Shown here one piece after another: positions 1-11,400 of a stretch of 64,000 bases of DNA (its first letter is position 1; the number at the start of each line of letters is the position of its first letter). Source of the DNA: Triplophysa rosa (Eukaryota > Chordata > Actinopteri > Cypriniformes > Nemacheilidae); the NCBI RefSeq assembly GCF_024868665.1, contig NC_079902.1:18095450-18159449 (forward strand). The letters run 5' to 3'. The notes under the pieces were generated by a model that saw only the letters and a program-made list of their open reading frames with translations, did not search any database and was not told the origin of the DNA. A program made the translations under genes and the position numbers.

Positions 1-98
1 TCCATCCATTTTTAACAGTCTGAAAAGTTAACCAGTACATATTTGTTTTCAGTCATTTATGATTGAGTATTATTTGAGCAGAGGTTCTCCAAATGCAA

Positions 99-156
99 AG
101 ACACCGCAGGGAATCGAACCCCGTCCCAAGAAATCAGGAGTGCCATCACCAGAGTC
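99..156 (-). ncRNA. malat1: mascRNA-like tRNA-shaped small RNA at the malat1 3' end
   Basis: Read on the minus strand, this 58-nt segment starts GACTCTGG, contains GGCACTCCTG and the T-arm stretch ACGGGGTTCGATTCCCTG, and closes with GGTGTC. The T stem (CGGGG/CCCTG) and T loop TTCGATT are canonical. The acceptor stem pairs GACTCTG with CGGTGTC apart from one U-U opposition. A normal anticodon arm is absent, as in mammalian mascRNA. In mammals RNase P cuts just 5' of this structure, which makes the MALAT1 3' end, and RNase Z trims its 3' side. Here it directly follows the A-rich tract, as expected. A free-standing tRNA gene is unlikely given the missing anticodon arm and the upstream triple-helix parts. 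Confidence 0.88.
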
Positions 157-233
157 TTTTGCTTTTTTTGTTATGAGGTTAAAAGCAAAACCTGAAGAAA
201 CAGTCTAAGATTGTTCCCTCAGGAAAAGAAAAA
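157..233 (-). ncRNA. malat1: MALAT1-type 3' triple-helix stability element (ENE)
   Basis: On the minus strand the order is U-rich motif 1 (TTTTTCTTTT, 224-233), a hairpin closed by CCTGA/TCAGG with a second helix GGAACA/TGTTTC, U-rich motif 2 (TTTTGCTTTT, 181-190), a short linker, then the A-rich tract AAAAAAAGCAAAA (157-169). In MALAT1 and NEAT1 the A tract pairs with motif 2 and receives motif 1 as the Hoogsteen strand, which protects a transcript lacking a poly(A) tail. All parts are present in the right order and immediately before the mascRNA. Confidence 0.9.
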
Positions 234-3200
234 CCCCAAACCTGCTGCTCTACAATACTCTTGAATGGCTCATCTTCACCAGCCTGAAACTAGACAGAAG
301 ACTGCAGGTTTCCCCCCAAACCCAGACAATCTCTTTAAACAGCCATAAATAGCATTGATAAAGTAATTAAGATCTCAAAACAAGTTTCAAATGTTTACAC
401 ATTTCTGACCAGCAAGGTCTTGATAAAGGCTGTGCTTGTGTTCAGATGAGACACGCCCCATTTAAAAGCTGAAACACAAAGAGAAGAGTTAGACCCCCCC
501 CAATAAAATGATGACCAAAATGTGAAAATCTCTTTTACCACAACACAATCATCCACGTCTCGAAATCCCACGAACACAGCAGTACGAAAATGGTCATCGT
601 TGCAAATCACTTGTCCTGTAACTACACAGAAGCTCGCAAGGTTTTCTGGCCCCACCCCAAATACTATTCCCATGAGCTTTTTAAAGAATGTCGACTTATC
701 TCAAGCAAGTTAGGCTTTGCACCAAATCTTCTAAATTCAGAATACAAAGGTTTAGTAAGTCTACAGCTGCAATGAGAAAGAGAGAAGTTTACAAGCCCCC
801 AATCCCCCTCCCCATCCCAATGCAATTAAAGACCTCTCGCAAATGCAAAAAGGAGTTACTTCGAATTGCTTTGACGCAAGCACATCCGTCCACTCCCACG
901 TTATGGCTCAATTTTAGAAGAAATCACAACGGCATACCTGAAAAAAAGAGAAAGTGTTGCCCCACCCCTTCCCAAAGCTTCCAAATTCCAAACACTGATA
1001 TTGTAATGCTAACAATGGATTTTCAAATTTTAGTGCAAGGGTTATGTACATGCATATTTAGAGCAGTACGGCTTCTATCCATACAGAAGATCGAGATCAA
1101 CTATATGTACTTAACTCATAGCAGATAGCAGCAGAGGGATGCTCAATTAGCAGCAAAATAAGCCTGAGGGTTGATCAGAGCGACTGGATTTTCCCAGTGT
1201 TCCATTAGGTGGTTAGGCATCTCCCAGATGACAAGACAAATTTGCTCTAAGTGAAAACGACCTAAAAATTGAAGAATTGGGGGAAACAAAACAGAAAAGA
1301 CGCGCAGACAAACAGGAAGTTGCTTCCGGGGTTTGGACAAAGCTCTCAAGCGCGCGGAAGGGGGATTCGGACAGCCATTCATTCAAGTGAAGACATTCAC
1401 CAGGTAACTGCTCTCACAGACAGCTTTGCATTCAGATGCAGTTGAGGCGGCAGGGGACAGACGAGTGATCTGAAACAAAGAGCTTCTACACACAAACACT
1501 TCCACCACACCGACAGCAATACCAACTGTATGACTCAACTAAAGGGTTAGGAAATGCAGAGAAACTTTAAGTGCATGAAGGCATAAAATAAGAGTAGCTT
1601 CTGAAGCGTTGGTGATTGATGTTATTGACGTTTCATGGATGAAACTATAATTAGGCTTAAAGGTTAAGACACCTGGTTACTACAGACTCCACAGGACGAA
1701 CATCACATACTTTCACCACAGCTGACGGATGTGATTTCTGCAGAAGAGAGAAAATGAAAGCCCCTCCCACCCAGACATCTTTTTCCAGATATTTATAGTT
1801 GTACATTCCAAATAAAGCAGTGCAGTTGCACAGCTTTTCCCAGCCACTCTAAATTTAGACTCTGGAGCACAGTTGTGCAACAGCTGAAGAGACGCTTGCT
1901 ATACATTTGTAAAGCAACTTTACGCACCCTGCACAGTTGTGCAGGGTATAGTGACTGGGCTCTCAAACTTTAAATACATGTAGTTTTACTACAACCAACT
2001 CTCCTGCCTGACGAAGCGTTCGGTCGACCCAGGGATTTCAGTGCTTAACTTCTTCTGATAGGTGGTACTCTTCACACGGCTTTGTAAGATTCTGCAAGAT
2101 CAAAAGTGGCAAAAAGCAAGACCCCTACACCCAACCCCAGTACAACAAACTATGGTCAAAGCAAAAATCTAAGATGTGTTCTTTAAATTGGTTTTATGCA
2201 TTAACGCATCATCACTTTAAAATTTGTATAGTTTGCCTTTCCTCCTTTGAACCGTGCACAGCAGTAGGACTGGACTTAAATGCCTCACGACCTTGAAAAG
2301 AGTTGACCTCAAGCCCTGGGATCCAAGCTTTACAAAAAGCACCAAGCTTAACATTCACACCTGAAAAAGCATAAAGAAATACCCACGAAAGCCCCACACA
2401 TACCAAAAGAAACAAATGCATACCAAAATATTTCAATCACAATAGGCTATGCATTTATTAACTTAAAATGTCAACACATACAGAACGTACACTCAATACA
2501 AATTACATCTAATTTGTAATGGCAGTGCTCATCCAGCAGCTTACAACAGACTTTTAATGAAAAACGTTAGCAACAAATGGGCTTGTTTAGTGACCTTACG
2601 TGACCAAAAGAGGCTGAAGTTGATTGATGCGAAAACAAATCTTTACATACAAATGTTAGGATGACATCTTCAGTTGAAAGCATTCAGGGACACGGCACAC
2701 TGAAAAATGCAAAAGGGAGGAAAAAAGCCTACACACATCCCTTTCCCAATACAATTAACCAAACAATGAGCAGCTAATACAATTACTGCTAATAAACTTA
2801 GCTATAAAATTGTATTTAAGTACAACACAATGACAGACAAAAGCAAATGAGAGCCATTTACATGAATACCCATTACTTGCCATTAGAAAATGTTAAAAGC
2901 GCCTGGGCCTTAATTGAAGTAGCTTTGCTCCGTAAGTGGGGGAGAGGGGGAGCAGATATTGGTTGGACCACCAGCCCTGTTCTTTGAGGGTTTGGTTAAT
3001 CTGTAAGAGTCACAATTAAAAATCCCCCCAGATCCACAAACCCCAAGGACAATATCCATACAACCAATATCAACATACTATTCAATATGGAGACAACATT
3101 ATGCCACGATGATGCGTTACAGTAACTTGAAGCTTTTGATTCCATGCCATGTTACCAAAGATGTAATTGCTGGTCTAGCTGCCATGGAAAGCTTGCAACA

Positions 3201-4485
3201 GGGCCACTCTTCCACTGGCTGACATATTGGTGGTTTCTTCCCCCATACAGCAATATTCAAGCCATTGTCAACTTTAAAGCTGCTTTCACAAGCTGCAAAG
3301 TCTAGGAAAAGATTTGGGTTAACTGCCCCCAGCCCACCCCTACTGCCCATGACAACCCCGACATTCAATATTGAAGAAAAATAAAACGGAGTATGTGTTA
3401 AACAATTCCAAAAAGAACGTTAATACAAATCCAACGAGGTACCTTCCTAAATCCCATCAAAGCAAAGGCTTTCCTTGTAGCTTTACATGACTCTGTTCAG
3501 AGCGGTCAACAATTTCACTCTAAAGGGTCCACACAACAGCTTGGAATCCCTTTGGTTCTATCACCTTTAACGTGACCTGGGCCTGTGGGAAAGAGAACTC
3601 GAGAAACGTGTTTGCCCCTCCCCAACCCAAATAACCAGACACTATGCAATTATATTACAGATTTTGCAAATCGCTATAGTATGCGTTGCATCAACAATAT
3701 TACATTAGATAATATTGAAATTACTGTTAACATTTTGCTACATAGAACAATGCATTTACTTAAAATAGGAACAGTTGCTCTTTTTTAAAAGGTCATGCAT
3801 AATCTCGCCAAAATTTTACCGGCAGACAGCAAGTAGCTGCCCTGGCACCAAACGTTGGACTGACGCAGCGGATGTGGAAGTAGATGTGGCGGTTTCATGT
3901 AGGGACGCAGGGGAACATCAACGCAGAAATACCCGTCATACGTGGATCGCTCCTCAGGACAGACCTAATGGATTTAAAGCGGATACGAAGACGACTTTTC
4001 CAAGAGCCAACAGCCGAAATGCGGTGGGGGCGTGGTTGCATAAGGACGATCATCTCCACGGCACACTAACAGCATTCATCACAGTGGCAATCAGACTTGG
4101 CCAACAACAGGACAGATGACACATCGGAATTTCAAACATAGTCACTCACCACGCCTGAAAAGGAAAGAACAGAGCTTCGCGAGCAAATGTGTTCTTAAGT
4201 TACACTGCTGAAATCGTTTACTTTCAAAATTGCACAGAATACCTCTACCCATACAAACCAAATGCTTCCTCCTGACTTAAGATGCTATGATGAAGACCCC
4301 TGATACCCTGCTTGTGAGCCCTCTTTCTCTGCTCCTGGACACCCATCTTCGGCTTGCTCTGATCTAGACCAGCTGAGCTCCCCCTGGTGGCGAAAGATGC
4401 TCTGACGCTACTCTGCCTTGTGGATCTCGCTCCCCTTTGGAAAATGCTTTTCTTCTCAGCTTGCCTCTGCACCCTGTTCTGTGCC

Positions 4486-4840
4486 CTCTGATCCTCCCTG
4501 GTCCTGCACAGCTCTGAATCACCCCGGTTCCCCTCTGGTCCTGCACAGCTCTGAATCGCCCTGGTTTCCCTCTGGTCCTGCACGGCTCTGAATCACCCTG
4601 GTTTCCCTCTGGTCCTGCACGGCTCTGAATCACCCCGGTTTCCCTCTGGTCCTGCACGGCTCTGAATCACCCTGGTTTCCCTCTGGTCCTGCACGGCTCT
4701 GAATCACCCCGGTTTCCCTCTGGTCCTGCACGGCTCTGAATCACCCTGGTTTCCCTCTGGTCCTGCACGGCTATGAATCACCCTGGTTCCCCTCTGGTCC
4801 TGCACGGCTACGAATCACCCTGGTTCCCCTCTGGTCCTCG
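4486..4840. repeat. Minisatellite, ~37-bp unit, about nine copies
   Basis: The unit reads roughly CTGGTTTCCCTCTGGTCCTG followed by CACGGCTCTGAATCACC. Copies differ at a few positions (CCGG/CTGG, CACAG/CACGG). Because 37 is not a multiple of three, it opens artificial repetitive frames on the minus strand. Confidence 0.93.
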
Positions 4841-6075
4841 CCCTCTTCTGTAGATTTCTTCCATCCGTAGATACATCTAAGCAATAGATCTTCACTGGAT
4901 AAATTAAACTCAGTCCATTTTCCCTTTCCTCCAGACTTGATCTTCGGAAATACTTTTAGAACATAAAAACACAAATAGGCTATGCTGCCATGTCGAATGG
5001 TTACGTAATATGACTCAGTCCATAAGTGATTGCTTAGTTGCGTCATCGTAGAACTGTTAACATTCTTTGGATTTATGAAATGCTTCAGATTTATGAAATG
5101 ACTTCAATGACTCGTTGAAATACTTCATTAAAACGTGATCTAACAGCAGGTCGCGTGCATCAGTAGTGCAGTATCAAATGAAGTTAAGTTTCTTCCCAAC
5201 AATGATAAAAAAAGTCCAATACTTTTAAAGAATAAGCAGACTTCTCAATGTTTCCGGCAGTTGTGTTGACTTAAGAACTTTAAATGCCTGATGAATAATA
5301 TCGGCAGTCGCTTGTGTCGATTTTCTTGCTTACGGCTTTCAAAAAATGAATAAATCCCTTTGCTTTTTAATCCTATGTCTGTATACAGCGTTTAGCCTTT
5401 TAAATGCAATGTTATCTAATGCTTCGGCTCTGCTGAAAGCTTTCGAACAAAAACAACAGCCGTTGAAGCCATTTTATCTTTGGCTTGTGTTGGCCCTCGC
5501 TATAAAACTGCTCGCCGCCATTTTGTCAAGGCGTCGTTCAAGACTAAGATTCGAACTAAAGCGCTCAAAAATAAGCTTTTTGTCAAGTTTCATGAAAAAC
5601 AACAACTTTAAATAACAGTATTTTCAGCAGTAGCTTAGTTAAACCTGTTAGAGTCGTCATTATATTAGCGTAAGTTAACTGTTAGTGTTTACAAGGCTCT
5701 TTGTCCGCTTTTTAGACGTAACTTAGCAAGTTAACGTGTAATTAGTACAATATACATTAACAATTCTATTTTGTACAAAATTGAAGTTTAGCGGCACGAA
5801 TAAACAAAATTCTAGTTAGATTTGGCCGTCTGTCGTAAGCTATTAAAGCATATTCCCTTGTAAACAAAAGAATAACGCCAAAGAAAAAGTACTGTATAAT
5901 ACTCAAAAATATGAAGCCCAAAAGTAAGATTTTAAAAGACTGTTACTAAATCGTCGTCGACAAACAACAGGAACTGCTAACAAAAATAAACGAAAGTACA
6001 TCACCATACCACCGCAAAACCAATCCCTTCCTAAGCGCCTCACCCCGCTGTGACGAATGTTGATGGGCCCCACAG

Positions 6076-6082
6076 TTTTATA
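6076..6082 (-). promoter_or_regulatory. Candidate TATA box for the malat1 promoter
   Basis: Minus-strand TATAAAA, followed about 30 nt downstream by the GC-richer stretch near 6020-6050. It faces malat1 with no other minus-strand gene in reach. This rests on position and motif only. Confidence 0.35.
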
Positions 6083-8483
6083 GACTGAAGTGATGCGGTC
6101 ACTGTCAGCTTCTTCCGCCCTAAAAAAGTAGTTCCGCTCAAAACAACACGGTTTCGGTTGGTATTAAAATAAGATATCACTTCTAATTTACGTGTGTAAA
6201 GGAAAACAAATAGAATGGTTGCGTGATGTGATTATTTAAACAATGACAGCCATATATTTGGCCAAATGTTGTTTAAACACCCGATAGGGACACGTAACGT
6301 AATTCAAAGCATTCAAAACATGTAACAAGTGTGTGACATATAGGAAAATCATGTAAAACGAAGTTACCACTTCATATTTTTTCTATTTCAGACACATTAA
6401 TATGATTTGTCACGTAGCCCAAAAGGCAGGATGACTAATAGCACACAGTGTGTGTTCTTTTCAAACAAACACACCGATGACGTCAGAAGCGCAGTGCGGA
6501 GGAATACAAAGCAGGCGCAAAACCCCCTCTTTCGATCCGGCCCAAACCGGTTTTAGGGTTCGGATCTACTTTGCTTTTTACTGCATTGTCCAAATGCGCA
6601 TGCGTCTTAGAGTTCATATATTAAAAAAATCTATTGGACTGACTAGAAGTACCAGAATGTTCTAGTTTATTCCAGACAGAACAAGCTTCTTGTTAAAAGG
6701 CACGGAGGTCAAGAAACATACATATATCTTTATTAAATAGACTCATGAGTCATGACTAATCAAATAACGTTATACAGCTTTGGTTTGACACATCCCTTGT
6801 GCTATACTTTCCCAGATATGAATGTTGCTTTTACAACTTCATGGGAGAATTATATTTAAACAGAAAACCAATTTATACTAAATTTGGTTTAAATAGTGGT
6901 GAACTGGAACTGAACATGTTTGGCCACGTTGAAAGGGGTGGGTGAGGGGTGAGTGAAACGAGACCTCCAGCACGTCTCCTCTTTGGTATTTGTGCTGACG
7001 TCCCGTTCGGAACAAGACTGTTATTTGTGTGAGGGGGATGGGCAAAACAGAAATAAACTGTATTTTAATACAGTTACGTTGTTTGATTATTGTGCGTTGT
7101 GTGTTCATAATATTACTCGCGTGTTAAAACATGTATGGTAACGAATGCATTAAAATGGTATTAACATTGTTAAACTGTCCCACAGTAAATTCATTTAGGA
7201 TTGTGAACACACTGGTTTTTATAATAGCTTCCACTAATTGTCTAATGACAATTAAAACCCATTTTAAACTTTAAGACTTAGACAATGCAGTTATTCATGA
7301 TTACTTAGCAGCTGTCCTAAACAAACTCTCACGTGTTTGCTTATTCAACTTACGAAACGAGTTTGCAGATTCGTCATCACCCATATTATTTCGTTAAAAT
7401 AATGTTATTGGACATCAACGTGCCACACTGTCCCAACATATGCTCAATTAATGTTGAGGACTGGTTTTTGGTAACAAATAGAAAAAGTTGGGAAAGATCG
7501 GGAATGTTCTGAAAGTTAGATGTTTGTAGAACCTGCATTTCATTAAGGACCCCGCAAGATGGCACCAATCTTACATTTCCGTTCCATTGACTGTTCCAAA
7601 AAGCTCCATGCAGAGGCCTACCTATGAATAAATAAACAGATCTAGATGAATCAAGATGACATGAATCAAAAGATCTACAGATATATTAACTGTCAGACTT
7701 GTTAATACGTTTGTTTACACAGAAGTTTCCACTTAATCAGCAAGCATTCAGCAGTGTCACTGCAGTTTTGTTAATGTGATTGAAATTGTGAAGTGGATGT
7801 GTGATAGACAGAGATGGGATTTACGAAAATATATTGTATAAAACATTATAAATGTAATATTCACAAACTAATGATAAGATTTATACACAAAAAGCTGTTT
7901 TTTGTCTTAAAGTTTGCTGTTCTTTATGCCATGTAGAGTTTAATAAAAGTTGAATATAAAAGAATTTGAAAAGTTGAATGATCGACAAATTTTATACCGT
8001 ACATTATCGACAGAACATTATAGAAACTGTGATATACATAAATTTACCCCAGTGGTGATGTAACTTAGCAGTGTCATTAATCCATTCACTTCCATTTTGT
8101 GTGTGTGTTACATGTAGACCACGTCATGCAATGTCCCTTCACCAAAGCCTGATCAATTCTTTTCGAACTGTTTTCTCTCCATGAGGGCGTGCTTTCATTC
8201 AGTTCAATGCAGAGTCATTACATCAGAATCAGATAGATGTTGGGTGATGGAATGCCCTAGCAACATTTCACTTCTGCTCATCTAGTCTGGCAAAGAAACA
8301 TCTGGATGCATTTTTAAACACATCCACATTTTTTTCACAAGAAGACTCAAGAACTCCTAAAATTCTAGAAGGTTACATGCTCAAGAGTTGATGATAGTAT
8401 TATAGGAAATTAGCAGAGCAAAGTATTAACCGTATAGCCAGCAACACATTACTGAAAGGCTTTGGATTTCTCAGCTATAAGAC
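6083..8483. other. Intergenic region between malat1 and the TJAP1-like gene
   Basis: No coding exon seen. A likely promoter patch at 6470-6610 holds a palindromic CRE (TGACGTCA, 6478-6485) and an NRF1-like site (TGCGCATGCG, 6595-6604). It could drive the plus-strand gene starting at 8484, whose 5' untranslated exon I could not place. The rest is AT-rich without obvious repeats. Confidence 0.5.
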
Positions 8484-11400
8484 ATGGAAAGATTCTTTAC
8501 ACCAGTGCACGGATCCTCTGAGGATGAGGCCAAAATTCACAAACATTACCAACCCATACCTAATCGACACCCTCACAATAACCATTACCACCACAACCAA
8601 TATCATCACCATGGATCACACAGGTATGTGCCTGAACTCTTTCTGAAGAAAGTTTATATTCATTGTTTACCCAATATGTTTACCATATTCTGTATTGATC
8701 TTGGTTAAATTTCTTTTTTCATTATTTTCTTACTGCAATTAAAATAGTGTTAAAAATTGTGTATTGTCTGTAACAGAACATTGTTCATTACACTTCTGTC
8801 CTCTTTTACATGTTTCCTATTGTAATATCTACATATTGTTAGGGAATCGACAACTAATAATAGCTTTCGTAACGTAAAAAGATTACTAGTCTACATCTGT
8901 GTAAATAAGTGATTATATACAACAAATTTCATTTCAGTAATCCTTATAGTACTCTTCTTACACCAGCCACAACTCTTCAAGCAGTCATGGGAAACACAGC
9001 AATATCCACGACCACCATCACAATGACAACCGACATCAACCTTATCATCACAAATACCCCCAAATTGCTGGAGCCCACCATGGCTTTACCAAAACATCAT
9101 CTTCCAGCCTGTCTTCCTCCTCTTGCCCAACTTCATCTGCCTCCTGGACGTCAGAGCCCAGCCTTGATGATGAGACGTATCTCACGTACAACAAACCCCA
9201 ACATTCCCTGTCCTGCTCCAACATCTCAGAAGTTCAACGGAAAATCAGAGAGGACTTTGATCACAGAGATCCGTTGCATGGACAAAATCGGAGGCAGCGC
9301 AGCTTTGAACACTCTGGCCAACTGCTCCCAAGTTCTCAACATGGACACAGGGCACCAAAACTCTGCCGGGGTCACAGCAAAAGCGAGGAGGGCCTTCAGC
9401 AAAATTGGCACAGAGATTCTGAGGAATCCCACCCGATGGAGCATGGTGCACTGTATAAGACCGCAAGCCTAGTACACAGCCTTGCTCTTGGTGAAAACCT
9501 ATCTAAGACATCTAAGAAGGCTGCATCATCTATTCAGTTACCCAGCAAAGGTATTTTAAAAAACAAAGTTGAAGGACAAAATAGAGGTAACTTCAGAAAG
9601 TCCAAATCTATGGAAGTGCTTTCCACCAGGGTGCAGGTTACAAAAACATCCAAGCAGAGCTCCACTGAAGTGGCAAGACATAACGTTGTTAAAGGGAGGC
9701 TTCAGTTCTCTGCGCTTTTGGATGAGATCACCAGACAGGTTATCAGTCCCTCCACCCTTAGCTCTCTCGGTTTAACCCCCCCAAAATCTCCCAATGAAGA
9801 ACTCAAGCAGTATGCTGACAAGCTTATGCACGAGAGCACTGCGCCACCACCAAAACAGCTGACAGAGAGACCTGATTCAGGAAAAACTGCTACAGATTCC
9901 AGCACATGCTCTCGATCGCAAGAGAAGGGAAGGCAGCACCAGGACTATTACCACGACGGAAACCTTACCGGTCTTCCGACCCCACTGCCCCGCCACCCTT
10001 CCAAAGCTGAAAGACGAGGGGCCACCTCACATAAACACCCTCACATGCAATATTCTCAACTGCTTACTGATGGGACCAGCATCAGCCCAGAGCCGACCCC
10101 AAAACAAAAAGATAGTGCTCCCAACCCAGCTCGTCAGCTCCATACCAAGCAGGAGCAGAACAGCTCTTGTCTTCCCCCTCTCCGAACCCCAGGGTCATCC
10201 ACTAGTGCCAGCTCAGAGAAAAGTGACAAGGCCAAACACATGGGACACAGGAGACACTCCAGAACACACAGGGTGAGTTCATCAAAAGACGAATTAGAGA
10301 ATTTTCTTTTTATTATTTCATGTAGGTTATTTTTCATGTAGGTTCATTTGATTTAGATAGAGGTAGTTAGTTTAACCCCTGTAATCCCCTGTAACATCTA
10401 AAGTTTGCATTTAAAGGGATAGTTCACCCAAAAATAAAAATTCTGTCATAATTTACTCGCTTTCGAGTTGTTACAAATATTTATTTGTTCTGATAAACAT
10501 AGAAAAAGATATTTGGAAGAATGCTTATAACCAAACAGTTCTTGGACCCAACTGACTACCATAGTAGGAAAAATAACTTTATATTTTTTTGTCCTGTTGA
10601 ACACAATAGAATGTATTTTTAAGAATGTAGCACAGAAAACACTTCTGGGGCACTTTTGACTCATTTTTCCCACTATGGTCAATGGTGGCCAAGAACTGTT
10701 TACAAGCATTCATCCAAATACTTTTCTCTGTGTTCATCCAAACAAAGAAATTTATACAGGTTTGGAACAACTAGATAGTTAGTACAGAATTTTCTTTTTT
10801 AAAGTGTCTTATAACAAAAATATACCATCATGCTTCTATAAAATTCAGCAAAAGTAAAGTTTTACAATCTTTTAAATATTTTTAATAATAAGATAATAAT
10901 AATGGATAACCTCAGGCAGTGACCTTTATGAGGAAGACCCGGCATCGTGTCATACTGTATCTGTTGATCTACCCTATCGAACCGGATGAGTGATCAATAA
11001 ATAGCCCTTCCTGCAGCGTATAACTTTAAAAATCAATTTTCTATTCTGTTTTTGTCACCCCCTCCCCTGTTTACCGTTTCAACTATCTGTCTTTCCTGAC
11101 CCTATAGGATTCTGCCAGTGCTGTGGACACAGTTCAGTAAGTACTTCCCCCCTTTTCTCTGGATGGTAATTTCACAGTATTGATTTTGCTCTCGTTCCAA
11201 AGCTTTCCCTTATTCACTGTGCTCTATTTCCCCCAAATCTGCCATCCAGCCTCAGCCCTATTAATTGTACACAACCAGAACAGCATTGACAGTGCCTTAT
11301 TTATATCAGTGCTTTATAATATTGAGTTTGATTAATAATATGTTTTTCTTCTACTGGAGAGATAAACACACATATTTATAATGCAATGCAGGTTGCTGGA

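Larger units (their letters stand above)
157..6050 (-). ncRNA. malat1: malat1 long noncoding RNA (5' end approximate)
   Basis: Nuclear-speckle lncRNA identified by its 3' triple helix and mascRNA. Nothing else between 240 and 6050 looks like coding exons on either strand: open frames are short and lack protein-like composition, and the DNA is AT-rich with C/T-rich runs. I set the 5' end near 6050 because a minus-strand TATAAAA (6076-6082) sits in a GC-richer patch just upstream; this is inference. A shorter transcript starting near 4200-5530 is possible: GC-rich stretches lie at 3880-4060, and an AAAATGGCGGC motif (YY1-like, minus strand) lies near 5515. A minus-strand AATAAA (2454-2459) could give an internal polyadenylated form. 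A 37-bp minisatellite lies inside the 5' part. NEAT1 shares the same 3' architecture; malat1 is preferred because fish are generally thought to have only malat1. Confidence 0.72.

Noticed and set aside
99..156. A free-standing tRNA gene or tRNA pseudogene
   Set aside because: The T arm fits, but there is no anticodon arm and the MALAT1 triple-helix parts sit directly upstream, so mascRNA explains it better.
4245..5046. Several minus-strand frames repeating CRTRGKPG-like peptides
   Set aside because: They are readings of the 37-bp minisatellite; the unit is not a multiple of three, so the peptide changes frame at each copy.
5346..5615. 89-residue plus-strand frame with a hydrophobic start (MNKSLCFLILCLYTAFSLLN)
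   Set aside because: Lies antisense to the malat1 5' region, has no family resemblance I recognise, ends in low-complexity basic residues, and could easily arise by chance in AT-rich DNA.
8909..9472. 187-residue Thr/Pro-rich frame as the main product of the TJAP1-like gene
   Set aside because: It stops at 9472 and cannot reach the coiled-coil exons; the other frame continues in phase through six more junctions. Kept only as a possible isoform.
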